Shown piece by piece: positions 53,255 through 61,403 of a DNA stretch of 64,000 nt. Below the pieces are notes generated by a model. That model saw nothing but the letters and a program-made list of their open reading frames with translations, did no database searches and had not been told where the DNA came from. Position numbers and translations under genes: made by a program. Position 1 is the stretch's first letter. Each line of letters starts with the position of its first letter. The stretch spans positions 1-64,000 of the forward strand of contig NZ_BMQK01000014.1 of NCBI RefSeq assembly GCF_014648075.1, in the 5' to 3' direction. The DNA is from Streptomyces ruber (GTDB lineage: Bacteria; Actinomycetota; Actinomycetes; Streptomycetales; Streptomycetaceae).

Positions 53255-54129
53255 GACAGGGCCCTCCTCTCCACGATCCGTACGAGGGCGTCGGACACCA
53301 GGCCGAGCAGGCCGTACACGACGAGGCCGACGAGGATGACGTCGGTCTGCCCGTACGTCCGCGCGAGCTCCATCATGTAGCCGATGCCGCTGGTGGCGTT
53401 GACCTGCTCCACGACGACGAGCGCCAGCCACGCGCCGGTCACCGCGAACCGCATGCCCAGCAGGAAGCCGGGGAGCGCGCCGGGCAGGACGACGTGGCGG
53501 ACGAACGCCCACCTGCCGAGCCGTACGGTCTCCGCGAGCTCGGCGTAGCGGTTGTCGATGGTGCGCAGTCCGTTGTGCGTGTGGATGTAGACCGGGACGA
53601 ACACGCCGAGCGCGATCGTGACGACCTTCATCGTCTCGCCGATGCCGAACCAGAGGATCAGCAGCGGGATCAGCGCGAGGGAGGGCACGGCCCGCTTGAT
53701 CTGCACCGGACCGTCGATGACCGCCTCACCGAGCCGGCTGAGCCCGGAGACCAGCGCGAGGACCAGTCCGGCGGCCACGCCGAAGAGCAGCCCGAGCAGG
53801 GCGCGCTGTGCGGAAGTGGCCAGGTGGGACTGGAGTCTGCCCTCGGCGACGAGGTCACCCGCCGTGCCCGCGACCGTCCACGGCGCGGGCAGGCTGCGCG
53901 GGTCGAACAGGCCGAGTCCGGAGCCCGCCGCCCAGACCGCGAGCAGCAGCAGCGGGCCGAGGGCCCAGCCGTACCGCACGGGCCGGCCCGGTCCCAGCCG
54001 CTTGCGTCCGCGCCCGGGGCGGGCCCGCCGGGCGGTGGTCACGGGGGCGTCCGCCGCGGGTGCTTCCTCCGTCCCGAAGGCCGTGGTGCCCGTAGTGCCC
54101 GTAGTGCTCGTAGTGCTCGTGGTGCTCAT
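53230..54129 (-). CDS. ssuC: Sulfonate-type ABC transporter permease (SsuC-like)
   Basis: A 299-residue permease with six membrane helices of the SsuC/TauC family (VPSLALIPLLILWFGIGE, VVTIALGVFVPVYIHTHNGL, LPGALPGFLLGMRFAVTGAW). The first 16 residues are a Ser/Thr/Gly repeat (STTSTTSTTGTTGTT) encoded by a short tandem DNA repeat. The ATG overlaps the stop of the lipoprotein gene by 4 bases; the 3' end overlaps the ATPase start. It forms the channel for an organosulfur compound. Confidence 0.92.
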   Translation of the reverse strand: MSTTSTTSTTGTTGTTAFGTEEAPAADAPVTTARRARPGRGRKRLGPGRPVRYGWALGPLLLLAVWAAGSGLGLFDPRSLPAPWTVAGTAGDLVAEGRLQSHLATSAQRALLGLLFGVAAGLVLALVSGLSRLGEAVIDGPVQIKRAVPSLALIPLLILWFGIGETMKVVTIALGVFVPVYIHTHNGLRTIDNRYAELAETVRLGRWAFVRHVVLPGALPGFLLGMRFAVTGAWLALVVVEQVNATSGIGYMMELARTYGQTDVILVGLVVYGLLGLVSDALVRIVERRALSWRRTLAG

Positions 54130-55205
54130 GAGGAGGTCCCCTCGCCGGCGACGGCCTCGGCGGCCACCGACTCGTAACGGCGGTCGAAGAGGACGTCCGC
54201 CTCGAAGGCCTCACGGTCCTGTTCCCTCGCCAGCAGGTCGACGGTCTGCTGCTGACGTTCGATGACGTCGTCCCAGTCCGCGGGGATGTCCGGATGCCCC
54301 TTCTGCTGCACGAGGTACTCGCCGTCCTCGCGGCTCAGCCCCTGGTCCTCGACGTACCAGCCCTCGATCCACTCCTCCGGGTGCTCGTCGACCCAGACCA
54401 CCGCCCGCGCCCAGAACCTGATGAGTTCCCTGACCGCGGCCGACTTCCGCGCGTCGGCGACGGTCTCGGTGAGCGCCCACAGGTGCGTGGGGTCGTCGCG
54501 CAGCCCGTGCGCGAGGGTGGTGCCGCCGTCGGCGCCGTACTTCGTCAGATAGCGCTTGATGTTGACGCCCCCGATGGGAGCGGCGTCCACCTGCTTGTTG
54601 CCGAGCGCCGTGGGATAGACGTCGTCGGTGCTCGCCAGTTCGACGAGTTCGACGTCCTCCTGGGTGAGCCCGGCCTCGGCCAGGATGCGCAGCACCAGGG
54701 TGCCCTGGGCCTGCCCCGGGCTGTAGGCGATCTTCTTGCCGCGCAGGTCCTCGAGGGTGCCGATGTCCGCGCCGGGCGCGATGCCGAGTTCGTAGATCGG
54801 GTGGGCGACGGGGTCCTCGCGGAGCTCCGTCGCCACCAGCTTGGTGTCGAGCCCGGTCCAGTGGGCGTGGATCGACGGGATCTCGGCGGCCGAGCAGATG
54901 TCGAGCGCGCCGGCCCGGAACGCCTCGGAGCACTTCGGGCCGCCGCTGATGTTGGCCCACTCCACCTTGAAGGGCAGCTCGTCGATCTGTCCCGAGAGCT
55001 CCAGCGCGACCTTGAGCTCCGGTGCCCCGACCGTGAGGGTGGTGTCGCCGGAGACCTCGGCCGGGATCTTCTCGGCGGACACGTCCTTGCTGCTCGCCGT
55101 GGACTGGGCGGGAGGCGCGCAGGAGGTGACCGCGAGGGGGAGGACCGACAGCGCGGCCATGACGGCCAGCCGCCGGAGAACGGGCATGCGTGTGCGAGGG
55201 GTCAT
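54126..55205 (-). CDS. ssuA: Sulfonate-type substrate-binding lipoprotein (SsuA-like)
   Basis: A 359-residue lipoprotein: signal peptide with lipobox LAVTSC (Cys near residue 29), then a NMT1/SsuA-type periplasmic-binding fold (TTLTVGAPELKVALELSG, GALDICSAAEIPSIHAHW, LRGKKIAYSPGQAQGTLV, ALGNKQVDAAPIGGVN). The ATG at 55205 follows GAAGGTCC; the GTG at 55217 has no ribosome site. First gene of the ssuACB operon. A cysteine-containing leader peptide 100 bases upstream supports an organosulfur substrate and regulation by sulfur supply. No SsuD monooxygenase is nearby. Confidence 0.92.
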   Translation of the reverse strand: MTPRTRMPVLRRLAVMAALSVLPLAVTSCAPPAQSTASSKDVSAEKIPAEVSGDTTLTVGAPELKVALELSGQIDELPFKVEWANISGGPKCSEAFRAGALDICSAAEIPSIHAHWTGLDTKLVATELREDPVAHPIYELGIAPGADIGTLEDLRGKKIAYSPGQAQGTLVLRILAEAGLTQEDVELVELASTDDVYPTALGNKQVDAAPIGGVNIKRYLTKYGADGGTTLAHGLRDDPTHLWALTETVADARKSAAVRELIRFWARAVVWVDEHPEEWIEGWYVEDQGLSREDGEYLVQQKGHPDIPADWDDVIERQQQTVDLLAREQDREAFEADVLFDRRYESVAAEAVAGEGTSS

Positions 55206-55306
55206 TCGGACCTTCACAGAAAGAGGGAGAACCGTCCTGCCGGGAGAACGGGGACAGGGGCGGAGCGGGCCGCAGGGTTCGGCCGCGGGGGTTCGGCCGC
55301 GGGGAG

Positions 55307-55381
55307 TCAGCTACACACCGCGGTGGCGACGCGCATCAGATCGATGGCCCGCCTCTTTCGGAACTGCCGGAACTTCCGCAT
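55307..55381 (-). CDS. 24-residue sulfur-regulated leader peptide of the ssu operon
   Basis: ATG at 55381 opens a 24-codon frame rich in Arg/Lys at its start and ending AIDLMRVATAVCS before TGA. The ending fits the IDLxRVAxAxC pattern of actinobacterial leader peptides found upstream of sulfur-assimilation genes, with a TGT Cys codon two codons before stop. An internal ATG at 55336 would give only MRVATAVCS. Translation stalling at the Cys codon is thought to control the downstream genes in such leaders. A GTTCGGCCGCGG direct repeat (about 55278-55302) between leader and ssuA could take part in the attenuator. Confidence 0.8.
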   Translation of the reverse strand: MRKFRQFRKRRAIDLMRVATAVCS

Positions 55382-55530
55382 GCCGCCGAAGCTAGTTGTG
55401 CGTCAAAAACCGGTCAAGGACGGGAAGTCGGGGCGGTGCCGACTGCAACGACACCTTCGCGGGCGTGTCACGTCCCCGCAACAAGCCGGTCGTGACCCGT
55501 GGCGAGAACCCCGCGATACGTTGAAGTGCT

Positions 55531-55552
55531 ATCACTTAGCTAACTCAGTGAT
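55531..55552. promoter_or_regulatory. Palindrome in the SPFH promoter region
   Basis: ATCACT (55531-55536) and AGTGAT (55547-55552) form an inverted repeat with a 10-base A/T-rich spacer (TAGCTAACTC), 24 bases before the SPFH start. The low GC and position suggest an operator overlapping the promoter, possibly of a GntR (YtrA-type) regulator; no such gene is in the window. Confidence 0.55.
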
Positions 55553-55575
55553 GACAACACGAACCGGGGGAACCC

Positions 55576-56502
55576 ATGTCCACTGCCACACCCGCCGACG
55601 CGCCGGAGATGCCGGCCCCACGCGTGCGGGAGTTCAGCGCGCGCAGTATCGGCGGCGGGCTCGCCCTGCTGCTGGGACTCGTCGGACTGCTGGCCGGGGC
55701 CGGCCTGGTCGTCGCCGGCGCCACGACCGGCGCGACGGCCGCGAAGGCCGCGCTCATCGTCGCCGGTGTCGTCATCGGCGTCGCGGCGTTCCTCGCGATG
55801 TGCGGGCTCAACATGGTCGCGCCGGGCGAGGCCCGGGTCGTCCAGCTCTTCGGCCGCTACCGGGGCACGATCCGCGAGGACGGGCTGCGCTGGGTCAACC
55901 CCTTCACCTCGCGCACCAAGATCTCGACTCGGGTACGGAACCACGAGACCGCCGTCCTCAAGGTCAACGACGCGTACGGCAACCCCATCGAGCTGGCCGC
56001 GGTCGTGGTCTGGAAGGTCCAGGACACCGCGCAGGCGAGCTTCGAGGTGGACGACTTCCTGGAGTTCGTCGCCACGCAGACGGAGGCGGCCGTCCGGCAC
56101 ATCGCGATCGAGTACCCGTACGACGCGCACGGCGAGGACGAGCTGTCGCTGCGCGGCAACGCGGAGGAGATCACCGAGAAGCTCGCGGTCGAGCTGCACG
56201 CGCGCGTGGAGGCCGCCGGCGTGCAGATCATCGAGTCGCGGTTCACGCACCTCGCCTACGCGCCCGAGATCGCCTCGGCGATGCTCCAGCGGCAGCAGGC
56301 CGGTGCCGTCGTGGCGGCCCGGCGGCAGATCGTGGACGGCGCGGTCGGCATGGTCGAGGCGGCGCTCGCCCGGATCGCCGAGCGGGACATCGTGGAACTG
56401 GACGAGGAACGGAAGGCCGCGATGGTGTCGAACCTGCTGGTCGTGCTCTGCGGCGACAGGGGGCCGAGCCCCGTCCTGAACACCGGGTCGCTCTACCAGT
56501 GA
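55576..56502 (+). CDS. SPFH/Band-7 membrane protein
   Basis: A 308-residue stomatin/prohibitin/flotillin-type protein. Two N-terminal membrane helices (about 27-48 and 57-76) precede the SPFH domain (about 82-250; GLNMVAPGEARVVQLFGRYR, VRNHETAVLKVNDAYGNPIE, AAVVVWKVQDTAQASFEVDD), followed by a helical oligomerisation part (EIASAMLQRQQAGAVVAARR). It probably forms a membrane scaffold. AACCGGGGGAACCC precedes the ATG. The GTGA overlap with the next gene shows co-translation with a small ribbon-helix-helix-like protein. Confidence 0.92.
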   Translation: MSTATPADAPEMPAPRVREFSARSIGGGLALLLGLVGLLAGAGLVVAGATTGATAAKAALIVAGVVIGVAAFLAMCGLNMVAPGEARVVQLFGRYRGTIREDGLRWVNPFTSRTKISTRVRNHETAVLKVNDAYGNPIELAAVVVWKVQDTAQASFEVDDFLEFVATQTEAAVRHIAIEYPYDAHGEDELSLRGNAEEITEKLAVELHARVEAAGVQIIESRFTHLAYAPEIASAMLQRQQAGAVVAARRQIVDGAVGMVEAALARIAERDIVELDEERKAAMVSNLLVVLCGDRGPSPVLNTGSLYQ

Positions 56503-56798
56503 CGTCGCCCGCTCCGGAGACCCCGGACCCCCCGGAGAACCCGCAGCCCCCGGACGACGCCCGGGACGAGGCGCCCAGGCGCCGGCCGCAGCAGCGCAAG
56601 CAGGTGCTGCTGCGGCTGGACCCGCTGGTCTACGACGCGCTGGCCCGGTGGGCCGGGGACGAACTGCGCTCGGCCAACGCACAGATCGAGTTCCTGCTGC
56701 GCCGGGCCCTCACGGAGGCGGGCCGGCTGCCCCGGGGCACGGGGCCGCTGCCGCGACGGGGGCGGCCTCCGGCGGAGAGGCCGGACGAGGGCGAGTGA
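56499..56798 (+). CDS. Arc/ribbon-helix-helix-like small protein
   Basis: A 99-residue protein: acidic Pro-rich N-terminus (1-25), a ribbon-helix-helix-like core (about 32-70; RKQVLLRLDPLVYDALARWA, then ELRSANAQIEFLLRRALTEA) resembling Arc/MetJ-type domains, and a basic Gly/Pro-rich tail. The GTG start overlaps the SPFH stop. Pairing of this small protein with SPFH genes is usual in Streptomyces, but its function there is not established; DNA binding is inferred from the fold. Confidence 0.82.
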   Translation: MTSPAPETPDPPENPQPPDDARDEAPRRRPQQRKQVLLRLDPLVYDALARWAGDELRSANAQIEFLLRRALTEAGRLPRGTGPLPRRGRPPAERPDEGE

Positions 56799-56825
56799 GC
56801 GGGATCGGACCCTCCGCTTCCCTCC

Positions 56826-57557
56826 TCAGAGACCGCCGGCCACCCTGACCACGGTCCCCGTCGCGTACGACGCGTCCTCCGACAGCAGCCAGGCGACCGC
56901 TCCGGCGATCTCCTCCGGTTGCCCGGCGCGGCCCAGGGGGACGGTCGCGGCGACCTTGGCGGGGCGCTCCGGGTCCTCGTGGAAGTCGGTCCAGACGGTT
57001 CCGGGGGCGACGCCGTTGACGCGGATGCCGTCGGGGGCGACCTCCTTGGCGAGGCCGACGGTCAGCGCGTCCGCGGCGGCCTTCGTCGCGGCGTAGTGCA
57101 CGTACTGGCCGGGGCTGCCGAGGGTCGCGGCGGCGGAGGAGATGTTGACGACGGCGCCGCCGCCCGTGCGCGCCATGTCCCGTACGGCCCGCCGGGCGCA
57201 GAGCAGATAACCCAGGACGTTGACCTCCAGGGCGCGGCGCATGCCCTCGGCGTCCGCGTCGGCCAGCCGGCCGTTGGGGCCGCTGATCCCGGCGTTGTTG
57301 ACCAGGCCCGTCACCGGCCCGAGTTCCGCCGCGGCGTCGAAGAGACCGTCGACGGACGTCTCGTCGGCCGTGTCGACGCCCACGGTGACGCACCGGCCCC
57401 CGAGTGCGCGTACGTCCTCGGCGACCGCCCGTGCCGCCGGCGCGTCGGAGCGGTAGCCGAGCACCACGGCGTGACCGTCGCGGGCGAGGCGCCGGCAGAC
57501 GGCGGCGCCGATCCCACGGCTGCCCCCGGTGACGACGGTGACGTACTGGTGCGGCAT
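56826..57557 (-). CDS. Short-chain dehydrogenase/reductase
   Basis: A 243-residue classical SDR: cofactor loop TGGSRGIGAAV (about 10-20), NNAG in GLVNNAGIS, the catalytic Ser in VNISSAAATLGS and YxxxK in YVHYAATKAA, with PLGRAGQPEEIAGAVAWLLS near the C-terminus, as in FabG-like enzymes. Substrate is unknown. GGGGGTACGC precedes the ATG. It is downstream of the MBL-fold gene (41-base gap) on the same strand. Confidence 0.93.
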   Translation of the reverse strand: MPHQYVTVVTGGSRGIGAAVCRRLARDGHAVVLGYRSDAPAARAVAEDVRALGGRCVTVGVDTADETSVDGLFDAAAELGPVTGLVNNAGISGPNGRLADADAEGMRRALEVNVLGYLLCARRAVRDMARTGGGAVVNISSAAATLGSPGQYVHYAATKAAADALTVGLAKEVAPDGIRVNGVAPGTVWTDFHEDPERPAKVAATVPLGRAGQPEEIAGAVAWLLSEDASYATGTVVRVAGGL

Positions 57558-57598
57558 GCGTACCCCCTGACGGCCCGTTCCCGTGCGTGCGGCCGATC

Positions 57599-58447
57599 CT
57601 ACGGCGCCGGGCGGGCCGGCGTCCCCGCCCCGATGGTCACGCGCTCGCCCGGGTCGCACTCCACCAGGCGCTTCCCGTGGCCGCGTCGTCCGGCCTCGGC
57701 GAGGAAGTCCTCCAGCGGGGAGCGGAAGACGGAGTAGTCGTCGTAGTGGACGGGCAGCGCGCGGCGCGGACGCAGCAGGTCGAGCAGGTCGGCGCCCTGT
57801 CGGCCGTCCATGGTGACCATCAGACCGCCGGGCAGGGTCGTACCGCCGAGGTGGAGGACGGCCAGGTGGATCTCCGGGCAGCGGATGGCGATCTCGCGCA
57901 GCCCGTCGTACATCAGCGTGTCACCGGTGAGGTACAGCACCAGCCGGATCTCGCCCGAGCGGTCGCCGAACTCCAGCAGGCTGCCCATCACCGGCGGCAG
58001 CAGCACCCTCGCCGGGCCGAGCACGTGCCGGCCCGGCAGCGAGGTGATGCGCACCAGCGAGTCGCCGCGCAGCAGGGTCTGGCTCTGCCAGGTGCGCAGG
58101 CCGGTCGCGCGGTGGAAACCGAACAGCCCCTGCAGGACGCGGGAGGCGTGCGGGGTGGTCACGATCGGCAGCCCCTTGTCCAGCCCCCGCCGCGCCACCC
58201 GGTCGAAGTGGTCGCCGTGCAGATGGGAGAGGACCACGGCGTCGAGATCCGCGTGAGGCAGTTCCGTCACGTCGAGCGCGGGCTCGGTCAGCCGGCGCGA
58301 GGTGAGCCCGTGACCGAGGTGGGCGCGCTGCCCGCGGTGCAGGAAGTTCGGGTCGGTGAGCAGGGTGAGCCGTCCGTAGCGGATCAGCAGGGTGGCGTTG
58401 CCGATGAACTGGATCTCCGCGGTGCCCTCGGGCGGTGTGTACCGCAC
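57599..58447 (-). CDS. MBL-fold metallohydrolase
   Basis: A 282-residue metallo-beta-lactamase-fold protein (IQFIGNATLLIRYGRLTLLT, DPNFL; metal motif LSHLHGDHFDRVARR; then TGDTLMYDGLRE and LPVHYDDYSVFRSPL). It resembles UlaG/RomA-like (NAPE-PLD-like) hydrolases; the substrate is not predictable. The GTG at 58447 starts just ahead of the fold. It is divergent from the AraC gene and may share an operon with the SDR. Confidence 0.9.
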   Translation of the reverse strand: MRYTPPEGTAEIQFIGNATLLIRYGRLTLLTDPNFLHRGQRAHLGHGLTSRRLTEPALDVTELPHADLDAVVLSHLHGDHFDRVARRGLDKGLPIVTTPHASRVLQGLFGFHRATGLRTWQSQTLLRGDSLVRITSLPGRHVLGPARVLLPPVMGSLLEFGDRSGEIRLVLYLTGDTLMYDGLREIAIRCPEIHLAVLHLGGTTLPGGLMVTMDGRQGADLLDLLRPRRALPVHYDDYSVFRSPLEDFLAEAGRRGHGKRLVECDPGERVTIGAGTPARPAP

Positions 58448-58612
58448 GGCCGACTCCCTCCGTCGCCTCGGAACCCTCCGTTCCGCCGCCCGAGTAACCG
58501 CCCTGTGCTCTTTACACCCCGGGGGCGTCCGCAGCTGCGTCCGTGCTCGCGGTCCGCCCGGTCCGCCGGGCCGGCGCCCACGGTTACTCCTTGTGAGGGG
58601 ACGGAGGTTTTG

Positions 58613-58641
58613 TTCGTTCCCGAGGGCATCCGGAGTAGCGT
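58613..58641 (+). promoter_or_regulatory. Candidate promoter of the AraC-type gene
   Basis: TTCGTT (58613-58618) and TAGCGT (58636-58641) are separated by 17 bases and resemble a HrdB-type -35/-10 pair, about 100 bases before the AraC-family start. Moderate similarity only. Confidence 0.35.
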
Positions 58642-58743
58642 CGCCGTTGAGCAGGCCGGGCAGCCCGGAGTGCGGCGTCCGGCGGGATACGGGAGGCGGG
58701 CGGAGGCTGTGCGGGCGACCCGGCGAGTCGGAGGGCGGCGGCG

Positions 58744-59721
58744 ATGAGCGGCGTCGCGCCCGCGGGGAAGCCGTCGCGCCTCGTCACCGCCGACCGGGAG
58801 CGGGCCCGGGAGTTCGTCGGCCAGGTGTACGGCAGCGGCGTGCGCGTCAGCTGCGCACCCGTCGCGGGCACCGTGGCGTCCCTGATCCGGATCGAGGCGG
58901 GGCCGGTCACCTTCACCGATCTCACCCTGCGGCCGGAGGTCACGTACACCGTGGACGGCGGCGACACCGTCGTCGCCCTCACCCTGCTCGGAGGCAGCAT
59001 CGAGAGCAAGCACGGCGGACGCACCGGCCGGTACGTCCGCGGTGACGCGCTGCTGGCCGTCGGCCCCGCGCTGCACCACCGGGGCCGTACCCGCCGGTTG
59101 CGGGTGCAGGCTCTCCGGCTGCCCGCCGCGCTCTTCACCGACGTCGCGGGGGCCGCTCCGGAGGGGGGTCCCGTCCGCTGGTCGTTCCTCTCCCACGATC
59201 CCGTCAGCCCCCGTGCCGCCCACCACTGGCGCCAGGCCCACACCTACGCCGTGGGGCTGCTGCACATGCCGACCGCCGTCACCAGTCCGCTCGTCATGGG
59301 GCACGCGTCCCGGCTGCTGGCCGCGACGGCCCTCGCGGTGTTCCCCAACACCCTCACGGACAGCGGGCCCGCGCCCGCCGGCCGGCCCGGCCCCGTCCCC
59401 CACCTCGTACGCCGCGCCGCGCAGTACATCGAGGACAACGCCCACCGGGACATCACCCTCGCGGACATCGCCGCGTCCGTGCGGCTCACGCCCCGGGCCG
59501 TCCAGTACGCCTTCCGGCGCCACCTGGACACCACCCCCATGACCCATCTGCGGCGGGTCCGCCTCGACCGGGCCCACGCGGAGCTCACGGCGACCGGTCC
59601 GTACAGCGGGGCCACCGTCGCCGACATCGCCGCCCGCTGGGGCTTCGCCAACCCCGGCCGCTTCGCCGCCCTCCACCGCCGCGCCTACGGCACCAACCCG
59701 CGCAGCACCCTGGACGACTAG
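58744..59721 (+). CDS. AraC-family transcriptional regulator
   Basis: A 325-residue regulator. The N-terminal half (about 20-200) resembles the AraC-binding-like domain of actinobacterial proteins with ITFTDL-like strands (GPVTFTDLTLRPEVTY); the C-terminal double helix-turn-helix (about 222-322) contains ITLADIAASVRLTPRAVQYA, FRRHLDTTPMTHLRRVRLDR and ADIAARWGFANPGRFAALHR. Ligand and targets unknown. It is divergent from the MBL-fold gene. Confidence 0.92.
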   Translation: MSGVAPAGKPSRLVTADRERAREFVGQVYGSGVRVSCAPVAGTVASLIRIEAGPVTFTDLTLRPEVTYTVDGGDTVVALTLLGGSIESKHGGRTGRYVRGDALLAVGPALHHRGRTRRLRVQALRLPAALFTDVAGAAPEGGPVRWSFLSHDPVSPRAAHHWRQAHTYAVGLLHMPTAVTSPLVMGHASRLLAATALAVFPNTLTDSGPAPAGRPGPVPHLVRRAAQYIEDNAHRDITLADIAASVRLTPRAVQYAFRRHLDTTPMTHLRRVRLDRAHAELTATGPYSGATVADIAARWGFANPGRFAALHRRAYGTNPRSTLDD

Positions 59722-59745
59722 CTCGAACATGCCGAGCAGCCCTCC

Positions 59746-60288
59746 GTGCCCGACGTCGGGTGCGGCACCGGCGCGCTGCTGCGCAGGGCGCGCGAGGACG
59801 GCCACACCGGGCGGCTGTGCGGCCTCGACCCCGCCGACGGACTGCTCAAGGTGGCGCGGCGGCGCCCGGACGTCGAGCGGGTCCTCGGCGGCCTGGCCAC
59901 GGCACCGCGCCGGGACCGGGAGTCCGGCCTGGCCGTGATGACCGGCCACGCGTTCCGGGAGCTCCTCGGCGACGCGAACTGCGCACCGCGCTCGGCAGGA
60001 TCGCCACGGCGCTGACCGACGGCGGCGGTTCCGTCTTCGAGACGCGCGACCCCCTGGTCCGGGAGTGGGAGGACCGGGACGCGCGGTACTCGGGCGAGGC
60101 GGTGGACGCCACCGGCGCCGTCGTGCGCTCCAGGTGCGAGGGCGAGACGCCGGTGCGCGGCGATCCGGTCTCGTTCACGCACACGTAAGCCAGCTCCGGT
60201 TGGAAGGTCTTGGCAGTGGAGCCGGGACACCCCGCAGTTCCCGGACGCGAGCCCGGAGATCATCACCGTCGCGCGACCGCGACGGTGA
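59746..60288 (+). pseudogene. Decayed SAM-dependent methyltransferase
   Basis: Fragments of one methyltransferase lie in two reading frames. The SAM-binding motif PDVGCGTGALLRRAREDG and LCGLDPADGLLKVARRRPD (from 59746) are followed by a frame change near 59990 to TALGRIATALTDGGGSVFET and REWEDRDARYSGEAVDATGA, and a C-terminal piece WSRDTPQFPDASPEIITVAR (60217-60288) returns to the first frame. The N-terminal helices and a middle section are missing. It is therefore non-functional, not a sequencing slip of one base. Confidence 0.8.
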
Positions 60289-60427
60289 ACTCCCGTCACA
60301 CACGCGGCACTCGGCCCCCTCGCGTCCCTGTCCGACTCGCCGCCCGGCAGGTTGACCGCGCGTCGGCGGGAGGGAATGCTGCCCCTGCTCTCGTGCTGTG
60401 GCCCGGCGATCCGAGGGGGGAATCGCA

Positions 60428-61384
60428 GTGACGGTGCCGGGAGGGGAACCCGCCACTTTCGTGTACGTGCACGGCGCCGGTAACAAGCCTCCCGAAGCGG
60501 AGCTCAAACTGGCCTGGGACCACGACCTGTTCCAGCGGGACATGGGCGCCCGTTCCCGCATGGTGTACTACGCCGACACCCTGCACGACAGGCCGGCGGC
60601 CATCGCGGTGGACGCGTGCGCCGCCGACGGCGCGCTCGAGGCGCTGGTGGCCGACGCGATGGCCGGTGAGTTCCCGCTCCGGGACGCCTCGGCGGGTCCG
60701 TCGCCCGTCGAAGCGGGCGCCGACGCGCAGTCGTTCGCCCTCTCGCTGACCATCAGCATGGCGGCCCGCGCCGCGAGTCCTGCGGGCAGCCTGCCCGTCG
60801 CCGCCACCCAGCCCGGCACCACCGCTTCCGCCGCGCTGCTGCCGCTTCCCGGTCCGCTGCGCCGCTTCCTGCTGGAGCAGTTGCTCCGCACCTTCGTCCC
60901 GGACGCCGAGGCCTACTTCTTCACCGGCGCCCGCGGCCGGATACAGGACCGGCTGCGCGGTGCGCTGGACGCCGTGGAGGGGCCCGTGGTGGTGGTCGCC
61001 CACAGCCTCGGCACGGTCGTCGCCTACGACGTCCTCGGCGAGGAGCGTTTCGCGGGAGCCGACATCCCGCTGTTCGTCACCCTCGGCTCCCCCCTGGGCT
61101 ACACCGAGATCCAGGACGTCGTCGCCCGGCCCCTGCGCGTCCCGGCCCCGGTACGGCTGTGGGCGAACTTCGCCGACCCCTTCGACCTCGTCACGCTCGA
61201 CACCACCCTCGCCGACGACTTCCGGGGTTCGGCGAACAGGATCGCCGACGTCCAGGTGGACAACCGTTCCCCGAGCAACCACGCCGCCTGCGGCTATCTG
61301 CGCACCGCGGCGGTACGCGGCGCCGCGTCCGCCGCGACGGGGGAGCGGCCGGCGGCTCCGGGGCCCGAGCCGCCGACCGGGTGA
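60428..61384 (+). CDS. Alpha/beta-hydrolase (lipase-like) protein
   Basis: A 318-residue soluble protein with an alpha/beta-hydrolase core: oxyanion-region strand TFVYVHGAGNKPPEAE (about 10-25), nucleophile elbow VVVVAHSLGTVVAYD (Ser near residue 198), a candidate Asp in FADPFDLVTLD and a His in NHAACGYLR. It resembles predicted lipases/esterases of unknown substrate. The GTG at 60428 has GAGGGGGGAATCGCA in front. Monocistronic. Confidence 0.85.
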   Translation: MTVPGGEPATFVYVHGAGNKPPEAELKLAWDHDLFQRDMGARSRMVYYADTLHDRPAAIAVDACAADGALEALVADAMAGEFPLRDASAGPSPVEAGADAQSFALSLTISMAARAASPAGSLPVAATQPGTTASAALLPLPGPLRRFLLEQLLRTFVPDAEAYFFTGARGRIQDRLRGALDAVEGPVVVVAHSLGTVVAYDVLGEERFAGADIPLFVTLGSPLGYTEIQDVVARPLRVPAPVRLWANFADPFDLVTLDTTLADDFRGSANRIADVQVDNRSPSNHAACGYLRTAAVRGAASAATGERPAAPGPEPPTG

Positions 61385-61403
61385 CACGCGCTAGGATGGA
61401 TCT

